Assembly: GCF_004364165.1 (NCBI RefSeq)
Contig: NZ_SOAY01000014.1
Coordinates: 157,415 to 221,414, forward strand
Direction of reading: 5' to 3'
DNA length: 64,000 bases
DNA from: Maribacter spongiicola
GTDB lineage: Bacteria > Bacteroidota > Bacteroidia > Flavobacteriales > Flavobacteriaceae
Shown here: positions 15,802 through 27,502 of the stretch, one piece after another
Position numbering within the stretch: the first letter of the stretch is position 1
How the letters are laid out: every line of letters starts with the position of its first letter
Notes under the pieces: model-generated
What the model was told of the DNA's origin: nothing
Database searches by the model: none
What the model saw: only the letters and a program-made list of their open reading frames with translations
Position numbers and translations under genes: made by a program

Positions 15802-17364
15802 ATGAAAAATTCCTTTTTATTATTCTTTGTGGCTATTCAGCTTTTTTCTTGTCAAGATGAAAAGAAAATTGAAGAGCCTATAGCGCATAAACCAAACATT
15901 ATTTACATTTTAGCTGATGATTTGGGATATGCCGAAATTGGTGCTTTTGGTCAAGAGAAAATAGAAACTCCTAATATAGACGCCTTATCACAAGAAGGCA
16001 TGATTTTTACCCAGCATTATTCTAGTGCTCCCGTTTGCGCTCCTGCCAGATATATGTTTTTGACCGGTAAGCATGCAGGCAATTCTTTTATACGCGGTAA
16101 TGATGAGTGGAATGATCGTGGGGATGTTTGGAACTATGAAGCCATGGCAAAAGATTCGACCTTAGAAGGACAAAGACCCGTGCCAGTAGGTACCAAAACG
16201 ATTGCCAATTATTTAAAAGAAGAAGGGTATAAAACAGGTTTGGTTGGTAAATGGGGGTTAGGCGCTCCACATACACACTCCATACCCAATGAAATGGGAT
16301 TCGATTTTTTCTACGGATTAAATTGCCAGCGACAGGCACATACGTATTATCCGTTGCATTTGTACAAGAATAGAAACCGCGTGCATTTGGCGAATGATAC
16401 CGTGGCGCCAAGTTCACCCTTCCCAAAAGGCTTAGACCCAAAAAATCCTGAAAGTTATAGAGATTATACGCTTACAGATTACGCTCCAGACTTAATGCTC
16501 AAAGAGCTTACGGGTTTTGTGGCAGAAAATAAGGATAATCCATTTTTCTTGTATTGGGCAACTCCCATTCCGCATGTAGCATTACAAGCGCCGCAGCGTT
16601 GGGTAAATTATTATGTGGAAAAATTCGGACCAGAAGAGCCGTATTTGTCAGGTAATGGAAATGGATATTTTTCGCACCAGACTCCCCATGCCGCTTATGC
16701 TGCCATGGTTTCGTATTTCGATGAGAATGTAGGTAAGTTGGTACAGCAGTTGAAAGACGAAGGAATTTATGAGAATACGTTGATCGTATTTACATCAGAT
16801 AACGGACCAAGTTATGCAGGCGGAGCAGATCCTACATTTTTTGAAAGCGCAAAACCGTTTGATGGTGTATATGGTAGAGGAAAAGGATTTGTTTATGAAG
16901 GCGGAATAAGAGTACCCACATTTTTTACCTGGCCAGGCAAAATAAAGCCGGGTACTACAAGCGACCATGCATCTGCACATTACGATATGTTGGCAACCTT
17001 TGCCGATATCCTAGATTTTGAAAAACCGGCTGATACAGACGGAATTAGCTTTTTACCTACGTTATTGGGCGAGGAGAACCAAGTAGCGCATGAGTTTATG
17101 TATTGGGAATTCCCCGAATATGGCGGACAAGTGGCGATTAGAATGGGCGATTTTAAAGTAGTTCGTCAACATTTAAAAGATGACGAGCAGCCAACTATAG
17201 AACTGTATAATTTAAAGAACGATCCAACTGAAAAGCATAATATAGCTATAGATCATCCTGAGATATTAGAAAAAGCGGCAGCAATATTCAAAAAAGAACA
17301 CACCAAACCAGATACCGATCGTTTTCAGATTCCACTGCTAGAAAACGGATTATTAAGTGATTAA
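15802..17364 (+). CDS. Sulfatase lipoprotein (arylsulfatase A-like)
   Basis: 520 aa type I sulfatase. Lipobox Cys17 (QLFSC), metal-binding ILADDLG (Asp39, Asp40), formylglycine precursor Cys79 in CAPAR followed by FLTGKH, and FTSDNGPSYAGG with the late metal ligands. Removes sulfate from polysaccharide or oligosaccharide at the cell envelope. Lies upstream of a GH2 beta-galactosidase and a formylglycine-generating enzyme that can mature it, so the group likely strips and cleaves a sulfated galactoside (inference). Confidence 0.93.
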   Translation: MKNSFLLFFVAIQLFSCQDEKKIEEPIAHKPNIIYILADDLGYAEIGAFGQEKIETPNIDALSQEGMIFTQHYSSAPVCAPARYMFLTGKHAGNSFIRGNDEWNDRGDVWNYEAMAKDSTLEGQRPVPVGTKTIANYLKEEGYKTGLVGKWGLGAPHTHSIPNEMGFDFFYGLNCQRQAHTYYPLHLYKNRNRVHLANDTVAPSSPFPKGLDPKNPESYRDYTLTDYAPDLMLKELTGFVAENKDNPFFLYWATPIPHVALQAPQRWVNYYVEKFGPEEPYLSGNGNGYFSHQTPHAAYAAMVSYFDENVGKLVQQLKDEGIYENTLIVFTSDNGPSYAGGADPTFFESAKPFDGVYGRGKGFVYEGGIRVPTFFTWPGKIKPGTTSDHASAHYDMLATFADILDFEKPADTDGISFLPTLLGEENQVAHEFMYWEFPEYGGQVAIRMGDFKVVRQHLKDDEQPTIELYNLKNDPTEKHNIAIDHPEILEKAAAIFKKEHTKPDTDRFQIPLLENGLLSD

Positions 17365-17587
17365 GAACATAGTATTTGTTAATGCATCATTTTATATGGT
17401 CTACAACATAGTATCCTTTTCAAATTCGCAAGTTTAATTGTATTTTGCAAGGATGGAATATTTGGTAGTATCTGAAATACTTAGGCACTAAAATGTGAAT
17501 TTCTATAGATCACAATAGCTAAAATGCGAAATCATTATAATAATAGTGAATTAGCACAGATTGAAACTAACACACTTGAACAACTAG

Positions 17588-20782
<3,195 letters not shown>

Positions 20783-20831
20783 AATCACAGTATTTGACTA
20801 GAATTTAAAGAAGAGAAAGTATATTTAGCGC

Positions 20832-21965
20832 ATGAATAAAAGTGTACAGTTTTTAGGTTTGGGTTTACTGATATTTGTAATGGTAAATTGTAAGTCAGAA
20901 CCCAAAGAAAACAAAGTCCAAGAAAAAGCTGCTGCGAAGGTTGAAGAAACCGCACAGGTAGTCAAACATACAATTTTGAACGAAAAGCCGGAAGGAGTAA
21001 CTGCTCCCGATGGAATGGTATGGGTTTCTGGTGCGACTTTTAAGCAAGGAGCCGTAGATGCTGATAAAGCGGCAATGGATCATGAAAAACCAGCAGTTGA
21101 TGTAATAGTTGACGGATTTTTTATGGATGTCACAGAAGTAACCAATGCCCAATTTGCAGCATTTATAAAAGCTACGGGCTATGTAACAGTTGCCGAAAAG
21201 GGAATTGATTGGGAAGAACTGAAAAAGCAAGTACCTGCAGGTACCGAAAAACCACATGATTCCATATTGCAACCAGGATCATTAACGTTTAAAAAAGCGA
21301 AGTCAACAGTCCCGAATCTATATGACTTCTCACAATGGTGGAACTGGACGATTGGTGCAGATTGGAAACATCCAAACGGACCAAAAAGTAGCATTAAAGG
21401 CAAAGATAATTACCCTGTTGTACAAGTATCTTATGAAGATGCATTGGCATATTGCGAATGGGCAAATAGACGTTTGCCAACCGAGGCAGAGTGGGAGCTG
21501 GCATCTAGAGCAGGTTCTTATGGTACCATATATAATTGGGGTGATGACGAATCTGTTTTAAAGGAAAAAGCAAATACTTGGGAAGGTGAGTTTCCTGTGA
21601 AAAATACTATTGCTGACGGATTCGAGTTGCGTGCCCCTGTAAAGTCATATCCTCCAAATGCATATGGTTTATACGATATGGCAGGCAATGTTTGGGAATG
21701 GACGAGCGATTGGTATAACACCAACTACTATAAAGAAGTAAAAGATAGAAATACGGTTTTGGTAAATCCTTCAGGAGCAGAAGCTCCGTTTACACCAAAT
21801 AATCCACTAGCAAAAGAACGCGTAATAAAAGGCGGTTCCTTTTTATGTAGTGCATCGTATTGTGCTAGTTACCGAGTGTCTGCCAGAATGGGCTCTAGTA
21901 TGGATTCTTCTTTAGAACATACAGGGTTTAGAACCGTTGCAACGGTTGATATGATAACAGAATAG
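20832..21965 (+). CDS. Formylglycine-generating enzyme (SUMF1 type), lipoprotein
   Basis: 377 aa. Lipobox VNC (Cys20), then an FGE-sulfatase domain: GMVWVSGATFKQG, NRRLPTEAEWELASRAG, GLYDMAGNVWEWTSDWY, KGGSFLC and SYCASYR. The two active-site cysteines of true FGEs are kept (Cys339 and Cys344, spacing five as in human SUMF1), unlike the many SUMF1-fold proteins lacking them. It converts the sulfatase Cys to formylglycine. The signal places it in the envelope, in the same compartment as the sulfatases at 6756 and 15802. Confidence 0.88.
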   Translation: MNKSVQFLGLGLLIFVMVNCKSEPKENKVQEKAAAKVEETAQVVKHTILNEKPEGVTAPDGMVWVSGATFKQGAVDADKAAMDHEKPAVDVIVDGFFMDVTEVTNAQFAAFIKATGYVTVAEKGIDWEELKKQVPAGTEKPHDSILQPGSLTFKKAKSTVPNLYDFSQWWNWTIGADWKHPNGPKSSIKGKDNYPVVQVSYEDALAYCEWANRRLPTEAEWELASRAGSYGTIYNWGDDESVLKEKANTWEGEFPVKNTIADGFELRAPVKSYPPNAYGLYDMAGNVWEWTSDWYNTNYYKEVKDRNTVLVNPSGAEAPFTPNNPLAKERVIKGGSFLCSASYCASYRVSARMGSSMDSSLEHTGFRTVATVDMITE

Positions 21966-21970
21966 TCGGT

Positions 21971-22666
21971 TTAATCGATGCAATTTAAAAGCCGGTCGAG
22001 TTCAACTATTTTGGCTCGGCTAATCGGAATTTTCTTGTTCTTGATTTCAATGAATTCATGGTTATAGCGTTCTACCATTTTTAAATTAATGATGTACGAT
22101 TTATGAATTCGAATAAAATTCTCTGACCCAAGTCTTTTATTAAAAGCATTCATGGTAGAGAGAATAATATAGTTACGTTCTCCGGTCACCACTTTAACAT
22201 AATCGCCCAAAGCTTCGACAAATAAAATGCCATGCACATTAAGCTCAACCTGCTTCAGGTTATGTTTTACCACTAATTTGCTCTCAGGTTGTTTGTTTTT
22301 AATAGATTTAATCTTGTCAATAGCTTTACCTATAGCAGAATCGAACCGAGCAGTACTAAAGGGTTTTAATAGAAAATCGGTGACATTGAACTCAAAAGCC
22401 TCAAGGGCATATTTCTGCTCTTTACTAGTAATAATAACCTGCGGATGAATTGTTAGTCCGGCTAAAAATTCGAATCCGTTCATAACAGGCATTTCAATAT
22501 CAAGAAATAAGAAATCTATTTTTAAAGCGTTTACCTCTGCTAAACTTTCAGAGCTGGCACTAGAAGAATGTAATAGTCTCAGGTTTTTATTTTTCTCAAT
22601 AATTTGCTCAAGAAGTTTTCTTTGGGTGTTAGAATCTTCTATTATAGCGCATTTAAAAGTTTTCAT
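21971..22666 (-). CDS. LytTR-family response regulator
   Basis: 231 aa: receiver domain with phosphoacceptor in FLFLDIEMPVMNG and Lys in LLKPFS, then a LytTR DNA-binding domain (HGILFVEALGDYVKVVTGERNYIILSTMN ... FIRIHKSYIIN, quoted in part). Activates genes upon phosphorylation by a LytS-like kinase. No kinase gene adjoins; converges with the formylglycine-enzyme gene with a five-base gap. Target unknown. Confidence 0.9.
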   Translation of the reverse strand: MKTFKCAIIEDSNTQRKLLEQIIEKNKNLRLLHSSSASSESLAEVNALKIDFLFLDIEMPVMNGFEFLAGLTIHPQVIITSKEQKYALEAFEFNVTDFLLKPFSTARFDSAIGKAIDKIKSIKNKQPESKLVVKHNLKQVELNVHGILFVEALGDYVKVVTGERNYIILSTMNAFNKRLGSENFIRIHKSYIINLKMVERYNHEFIEIKNKKIPISRAKIVELDRLLNCID

Positions 22667-22823
22667 TCATTATCGATATAAGTTCTAATATACATACGTA
22701 AAGAATGGGGGAAGGTTCATTTTCATCAATTTTAATGCAAACTAAAAGTTGTAAAAACATCCGAAAATTACTAAATAGTTATCTTCATTGCTAATTATCG
22801 TATAAAAACTTTTGATAACTATA

Positions 22824-22855
22824 TTGTAAGTTTTTAGCTCAAAAACCTACTTTTG
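22824..22855 (+). promoter_or_regulatory. Promoter of trxB
   Basis: Bacteroidota-type -7 box TACTTTTG at 22848-22855 with TTG at 22824-22826, spacing 21, and 30 bp before the trxB ATG. Fits the TTG-N17-23-TAnnTTTG consensus. Confidence 0.65.
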
Positions 22856-22885
22856 TAGTAGAAAATAAGAATTGAACCACTTGAT

Positions 22886-23866
22886 ATGATGTCTGATAAA
22901 ATAGAACGTGTAAAAACATTAATTATAGGATCTGGCCCTGCCGGTTATACTGCAGCTATTTATGCTGCCCGTGCAGATTTAAAACCTGTTATGTATACAG
23001 GTATGGAGCCAGGAGGTCAATTGACCACCACAACTGAAGTAGATAACTTTCCAGGATACCCAGAAGGTATCGATGGCCCTACGATGATGGTGCAATTGCA
23101 ACAACAAGCTGAGCGTTTTGGTACAGAAGTTAGAATTGGTATGATAACTTCAGTTGAGTTTTCGAAAGAAAAAGGAGGTATTCATAAAGTAGTTGCAGAT
23201 AATGACAAGCAAATAGAAGCTGAAACTATTATTATTTCTACGGGTGCATCTGCTAAATATTTAAATATACCTAGTGAGCAACGTTTACGTGGCGGCGGTG
23301 TATCTGCTTGTGCAGTTTGTGACGGCTTTTTCTATAAAGGACAAGATGTAGCAATCGTTGGTGCAGGTGATACGGCAGCAGAAGAGGCGTCTTATTTAGC
23401 TAACATTTGTAATAAAGTAACGATGTTGGTACGTAGAGATGAAATGAGAGCTTCAAAAGCAATGCAACATAGAGTTCATAGCCTTAAGAATATCGATGTA
23501 CGATACAATACTGAGGTAGATGAAGTATTAGGTGACCAGGTAGTTGAAGGTTTACGCATGGTAAACAACCAAACAGGCGAAAAAGAAGAAATTGCCATTA
23601 CTGGTATCTTTATCGCAATCGGTCACAAACCAAATACCGATATTTTTAAAGGTCAATTAGATATGGATGAGACAGGTTACCTTATAACACAAGGTAAATC
23701 TACCAAAACTAATTTACCAGGGGTCTTCGCTAGTGGCGATGCTCAAGATAAAGAGTATAGACAAGCGGTTACAGCTGCTGGATCAGGTTGTATGGCTGCA
23801 TTAGATGCTGAGCGTTACTTAGCATCTATTGGCTCTGTTGAAGAAGCAATTGCAGATAAATACTAG
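22886..23866 (+). CDS. trxB: Thioredoxin reductase
   Basis: Homodimeric flavoenzyme passing electrons from NADPH to thioredoxin; 326 aa. FAD site GSGPAG (15-20), redox disulfide Cys142-Cys145 in CAVC, NADPH site GAGDTAAEE, and C-terminal GVFASGDAQD. The ATG at 22886 is followed by a second ATG; either could be used. Own promoter and terminator, so monocistronic. Confidence 0.95.
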   Translation: MMSDKIERVKTLIIGSGPAGYTAAIYAARADLKPVMYTGMEPGGQLTTTTEVDNFPGYPEGIDGPTMMVQLQQQAERFGTEVRIGMITSVEFSKEKGGIHKVVADNDKQIEAETIIISTGASAKYLNIPSEQRLRGGGVSACAVCDGFFYKGQDVAIVGAGDTAAEEASYLANICNKVTMLVRRDEMRASKAMQHRVHSLKNIDVRYNTEVDEVLGDQVVEGLRMVNNQTGEKEEIAITGIFIAIGHKPNTDIFKGQLDMDETGYLITQGKSTKTNLPGVFASGDAQDKEYRQAVTAAGSGCMAALDAERYLASIGSVEEAIADKY

Positions 23867-23886
23867 TAATTAGTATAAAATATAAA

Positions 23887-23918
23887 AGAGCCCATTCGTT
23901 AGAATGGGCTCTTTTTTT
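23887..23918 (+). terminator. Terminator of trxB
   Basis: 11-bp stem AGAGCCCATTC/GAATGGGCTCT, loop GTTA, T tract; also serves the convergent gene at 23934 because A residues precede the stem. Confidence 0.9.
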
Positions 23919-23933
23919 GTTGAATATGTTGAG

Positions 23934-24380
23934 TTAATCTATTCGCACGTAGTTTTCAGAGAATGTTCTGTTACCTTCTTCGTCTAAGCTTATTTGGCTA
24001 AATCTATCATCACTAAGTTGAAGTTCAAAGGTGAAAATGCGCATGGTATCCATAGCTTGGATCATTTCATTATCACCATATTCTAGCGTTTCCATTAGTC
24101 TGTCGTCGGTAATTGAATAAGTGCCGTAACCGAATCTACCAATTTTGTCAACCGGTACATATCTGCTCCACATAATTTTACCATTGTAGTACATTTTAAC
24201 CTGTCGGTACCCATCAGCAGTTGGTACGGTGTCGATAACTTCTTGTCCGTCATAATTATAAAAGCTTTCTAGTTCCCAAGTACCTTGAATGGTATGCATG
24301 TAATTTTCGTTGATGGAATTTGTTGAGGCAGCTGATACCAATATGAGCATCAACAATACCAATCCTATAAATTTTTTCAT
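23934..24380 (-). CDS. Exported lipocalin-like protein
   Basis: 148 aa with signal peptide (MKKFIGLVLLMLILVSAAST). The pattern IQGTWELESF ... YRQVKMYYNGKIMW ... GYGTYSI is that of small lipocalin-like beta-barrel domains common in Flavobacteria. Ligand unknown. A possible -7 box TATCTTTT lies upstream at 24423-24430 on the minus strand. Confidence 0.65.
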   Translation of the reverse strand: MKKFIGLVLLMLILVSAASTNSINENYMHTIQGTWELESFYNYDGQEVIDTVPTADGYRQVKMYYNGKIMWSRYVPVDKIGRFGYGTYSITDDRLMETLEYGDNEMIQAMDTMRIFTFELQLSDDRFSQISLDEEGNRTFSENYVRID

Positions 24381-24509
24381 AGTGGTAAGGTGTTAGTTAA
24401 TAAAAGAGATGAATGTGTACTAAAAAGATACGAATTAAATGTTAGAATTTAACAAAAAATAGCATCAATAATTACGAATAACATAGTGATAGTTAAGTAA
24501 TTGTAATAA

Positions 24510-25556
24510 TTACTGAAGGTTTGAAGTATATGCATTAAGAATGGCGCAAAGCTTTAAAATGTCTTCATTGGTGTGTGAGGCGCTTAAAACTATACGACTC
24601 ATTAGGGAATCATTTTCTGTCGGATACCTGAAATTAGTAACTATGATACCATTTTCTTCCAGATAATTAGCAAGTATTTCATTTTGAAAATTAAAGGTCG
24701 GATGTCCTTCCGCATAAACAAAAAGAGACCTATTTAATATGTTTTTCAAGAATAGACTTAGATTTTCTGCCAATTGTATTCTTTTAGTTGTGATAAGTGA
24801 ACTGGCATCTCTAAAGGTTGCTAAAGCAGCAGGTGTAGCGGGACTGGCGCCTCCAAAAAACTGTGTATTTTTTAACGCATTAATCATATTATTGGTGCCA
24901 AATATCGCTCCGGCTTGAATTCCAAATCCTTTTCCTAAAGAGCAAGAAACCAAAAGTTCTTTTGTTGCCAGCGATTGTACAAATTTGAAACTACCTCCAC
25001 CATTTTCTCCGGTAATGCCTATTCCGTGAGAATCATCTACAACTAGAATTATATCTTTCAGCGGTAGGTTTTTAAGAAAGTTATACTGCGGATAATTATC
25101 ACCATGAAAATCGATACTATCTAAAAAGAGAACAGGTGTTTTATCGGTAATGGTTTTAATGGCATTTTCAAGCTCCATCCAGCTTTGAAATATTTCTTGC
25201 TGATTTCTAAATAAAGCAGAATGGGTATTTGGCGCATAATATAATTGGTAATCGGGTTGACTAAAATAGTTGCACACCAACTGACCGGCGAGATAACCAG
25301 ACGACATCGTTACACAATCTTCACTACCAATTATTTCAGCTAAATGGGCGTCTACTTCATCAAAAATTGATATTCTAATATTTGATTTACGGGAAGCGCT
25401 GTATGCAGTACCGTATTTTTTAATGTTATTGATGAACAACGATTGAAACTCGGCATCGGTTTGTAAACTTAAATATGAGGTGCCGCCAAAGTATAGGTAT
25501 TCTTTATCTTCAACGCTTATAGTTCTATCGGGAAATTCATCTATAGTAAACATCAA
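24510..25556 (-). CDS. PLP-dependent alpha-oxoamine-synthase-like aminotransferase
   Basis: 348 aa, fold type I PLP enzyme resembling 8-amino-7-oxononanoate synthase but shorter. PLP motifs: DDSHGIGITG (pyridoxal-contacting Asp/His) and internal-aldimine lysine in SCSLGKGFG. N-terminal LYFGGTSYLSL replaces the usual YLG motif. Its ATG overlaps the stop of the dipeptide epimerase gene by four bases (ATGA), so the two proteins are made together. The biochemical reaction is not evident; biotin genes are absent here. Confidence 0.82.
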   Translation of the reverse strand: MMFTIDEFPDRTISVEDKEYLYFGGTSYLSLQTDAEFQSLFINNIKKYGTAYSASRKSNIRISIFDEVDAHLAEIIGSEDCVTMSSGYLAGQLVCNYFSQPDYQLYYAPNTHSALFRNQQEIFQSWMELENAIKTITDKTPVLFLDSIDFHGDNYPQYNFLKNLPLKDIILVVDDSHGIGITGENGGGSFKFVQSLATKELLVSCSLGKGFGIQAGAIFGTNNMINALKNTQFFGGASPATPAALATFRDASSLITTKRIQLAENLSLFLKNILNRSLFVYAEGHPTFNFQNEILANYLEENGIIVTNFRYPTENDSLMSRIVLSASHTNEDILKLCAILNAYTSNLQ

Positions 25557-26566
25557 TCTAATAGTTGAACACCGCTACCGGCAAGTTTAGGGAAGATAAC
25601 TTTTCCGTCAGGTTCAATATGAACTCCAGTTGCAATATCACTTTTCAATAACAAAGCACCATCCATATCCACATAATCTAATTGCGGAATCAGCTGCGCA
25701 ATGGCAGAAATACCAACGGTCGATTCTGTCATACAACCTACCATAACACTTATACCTAATTCTTTAGCTCTTTTTATCATCCGTAGGGCAGGGGTTAGTC
25801 CGCCACACTTGGTCAACTTGATATTTATACCACTAAAATGTAATGCACATTTTTCAACATCACTTTCTACAATACAACTTTCATCGGCAATTACGGGTAA
25901 TACGCTGTGGTGCATCACTTCTTCCATACCAGACCAATCATCGGCTTTCAAAGGTTGCTCTAAAAACTGTACACCCAGTTCCTTTAAAAGCGGAGCGTTA
26001 AATATAGTTTCTTCAGCCGTCCAAGCGCAATTGGCATCTACTCTAAAAATAGCATCGGTATGTTCTCTTAATTTGCGAACAATGGCAACATCATCGCTAG
26101 TACCTAGTTTAATTTTATAGATAGGCCATGGCATTTCTTGCATTTTGGCTAGCATAACATCAATAGCTGCAATACCTATAGTATAGTTTGTTGTTGGGTA
26201 ATTTTCGATGCTTGTACCCCAAATCTCATAGAGCGGCTTGCCAAGTAATTTTCCATACAGATCATGGGCAGCCAAGTCTAAAGCACAAATAGCAAAGTTT
26301 GATAAACCTTTACTCACTAAAAACGCGTGAAAGATTTCAGGTTCGGTAAATGAAAACGATTCAATTTCAGAGGATATGGCATTGATTTCATCCATCATGC
26401 TCTGCGTTGTGATTTTATAATACGGATTAGAGGTCGCCTCACCATACCCGGTTTTTCCATCTAAAGATAAAGATGCAATCATAGTGTCTTGAAAATCATG
26501 AGATTCTCTAGAGATACTAAAAGTATGTTTTAACGGTAATGTATATTTCTTAAGGTGTACTTGCAT
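25553..26566 (-). CDS. Dipeptide epimerase (enolase superfamily)
   Basis: 337 aa muconate-lactonising-like enolase-superfamily enzyme of the L-Ala-D/L-Glu epimerase group. Catalytic lysines in YKIKLGT and KLTKCGG, metal ligands in FRVDANCAW, FLEQPLK and IADESC. Members epimerise dipeptides released from murein. Coupled by a 4-bp overlap to the downstream PLP enzyme, which may use the product. Confidence 0.88.
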   Translation of the reverse strand: MQVHLKKYTLPLKHTFSISRESHDFQDTMIASLSLDGKTGYGEATSNPYYKITTQSMMDEINAISSEIESFSFTEPEIFHAFLVSKGLSNFAICALDLAAHDLYGKLLGKPLYEIWGTSIENYPTTNYTIGIAAIDVMLAKMQEMPWPIYKIKLGTSDDVAIVRKLREHTDAIFRVDANCAWTAEETIFNAPLLKELGVQFLEQPLKADDWSGMEEVMHHSVLPVIADESCIVESDVEKCALHFSGINIKLTKCGGLTPALRMIKRAKELGISVMVGCMTESTVGISAIAQLIPQLDYVDMDGALLLKSDIATGVHIEPDGKVIFPKLAGSGVQLLD

Positions 26567-26604
26567 ACCACTAATATACAGATGAGTTCATTAACTAAAA
26601 AATG

Positions 26605-26632
26605 AAAACCCACTGATATTTCAGTGGGTTTT
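26605..26632 (-). terminator. Terminator behind GIN-domain gene
   Basis: AAAACCCACTGA/TCAGTGGGTTTT hairpin, 12-bp arms, with a T-rich tail on the minus strand; ends the DUF4870-padR-PspC-GIN transcript. Confidence 0.85.
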
Positions 26633-26657
26633 AAAGTTGAATTGATTGAGGAATAAT

Positions 26658-27389
26658 TTAGTATTTATGAACACTACCAGAAACCGATTTGTTCTTTTGA
26701 ACAGATGGGTCGCCTTTGTATGATATATTACCACCGCTAGAAGCTTCAGCGGTTAAATCATCGGTAACATCGATGCTAATATTTGCTCCACTACTAGCAT
26801 CTGCAGTAGCTACCAAAGTTGATAAGTCTTTAGCTCTAATATTTGCTCCGCTACTTGCGTCCACATAAACTTCTTTTGCAGAACCTTCTAATGAGATATT
26901 TGCACCGCTACTGGCATCTATATCCATATTGGTAACAAGCACATTTGCATTTATAATAGCACCGCTACTAGCATCGACCTCTAATTTGTCTGACTTAATC
27001 TTATTTTCAGTAGTTAAGTGAGCTCCGCTCGATGCACGTAAGCTGGTTACATTAGGCATGGTTACGTATACTTTTTTGGTTGCTCTACCAATATTCTCTA
27101 TACTGTGGATTCTTAATTTTCCATTTTTAATATCTGTACCAATTAAGTCAATGATATTCTCGTCTGCTTCTACGGCAATATCAAAGTCTGCGCCTTGGGT
27201 AACAAATACTTCTAAACCTTCAGAACTTGAAACTTCTGTAAAATCGCCAGTAATTTCTCTAGTTTCTTCAACGACTACGCCGTTGCCTTTTTCGCCAGAT
27301 CCAAAATCTCCGAAGTTAATATCAAAGCCACAAGATGAAAGTAATAGGGCTAATACGAGTGCTACTGTTATTCTTACTAATGTTGTCAT
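26658..27389 (-). CDS. GIN-domain (DUF2807) lipoprotein
   Basis: 243 aa. Lipobox LLSSC (Cys20). The body is a right-handed beta-helix-like repeat with recurring ASSGANI/ASSGA units (at least six), characteristic of the auto-transporter head GIN domain. Likely anchored at the outer membrane; role in envelope stress is presumed from its place behind the PspC gene 113 bp upstream. Function not established. Confidence 0.88.
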   Translation of the reverse strand: MTTLVRITVALVLALLLSSCGFDINFGDFGSGEKGNGVVVEETREITGDFTEVSSSEGLEVFVTQGADFDIAVEADENIIDLIGTDIKNGKLRIHSIENIGRATKKVYVTMPNVTSLRASSGAHLTTENKIKSDKLEVDASSGAIINANVLVTNMDIDASSGANISLEGSAKEVYVDASSGANIRAKDLSTLVATADASSGANISIDVTDDLTAEASSGGNISYKGDPSVQKNKSVSGSVHKY

Positions 27390-27502
27390 GATTGTTCGTT
27401 TTTTGATTGATTACTATGTTATGATGATGTAAAAATGATTGTTTTTTAATTCCTTTTCTATTTATAAATACTGAATTGTTGTTTTAGAGGTCTGAACTGT
27501 AA

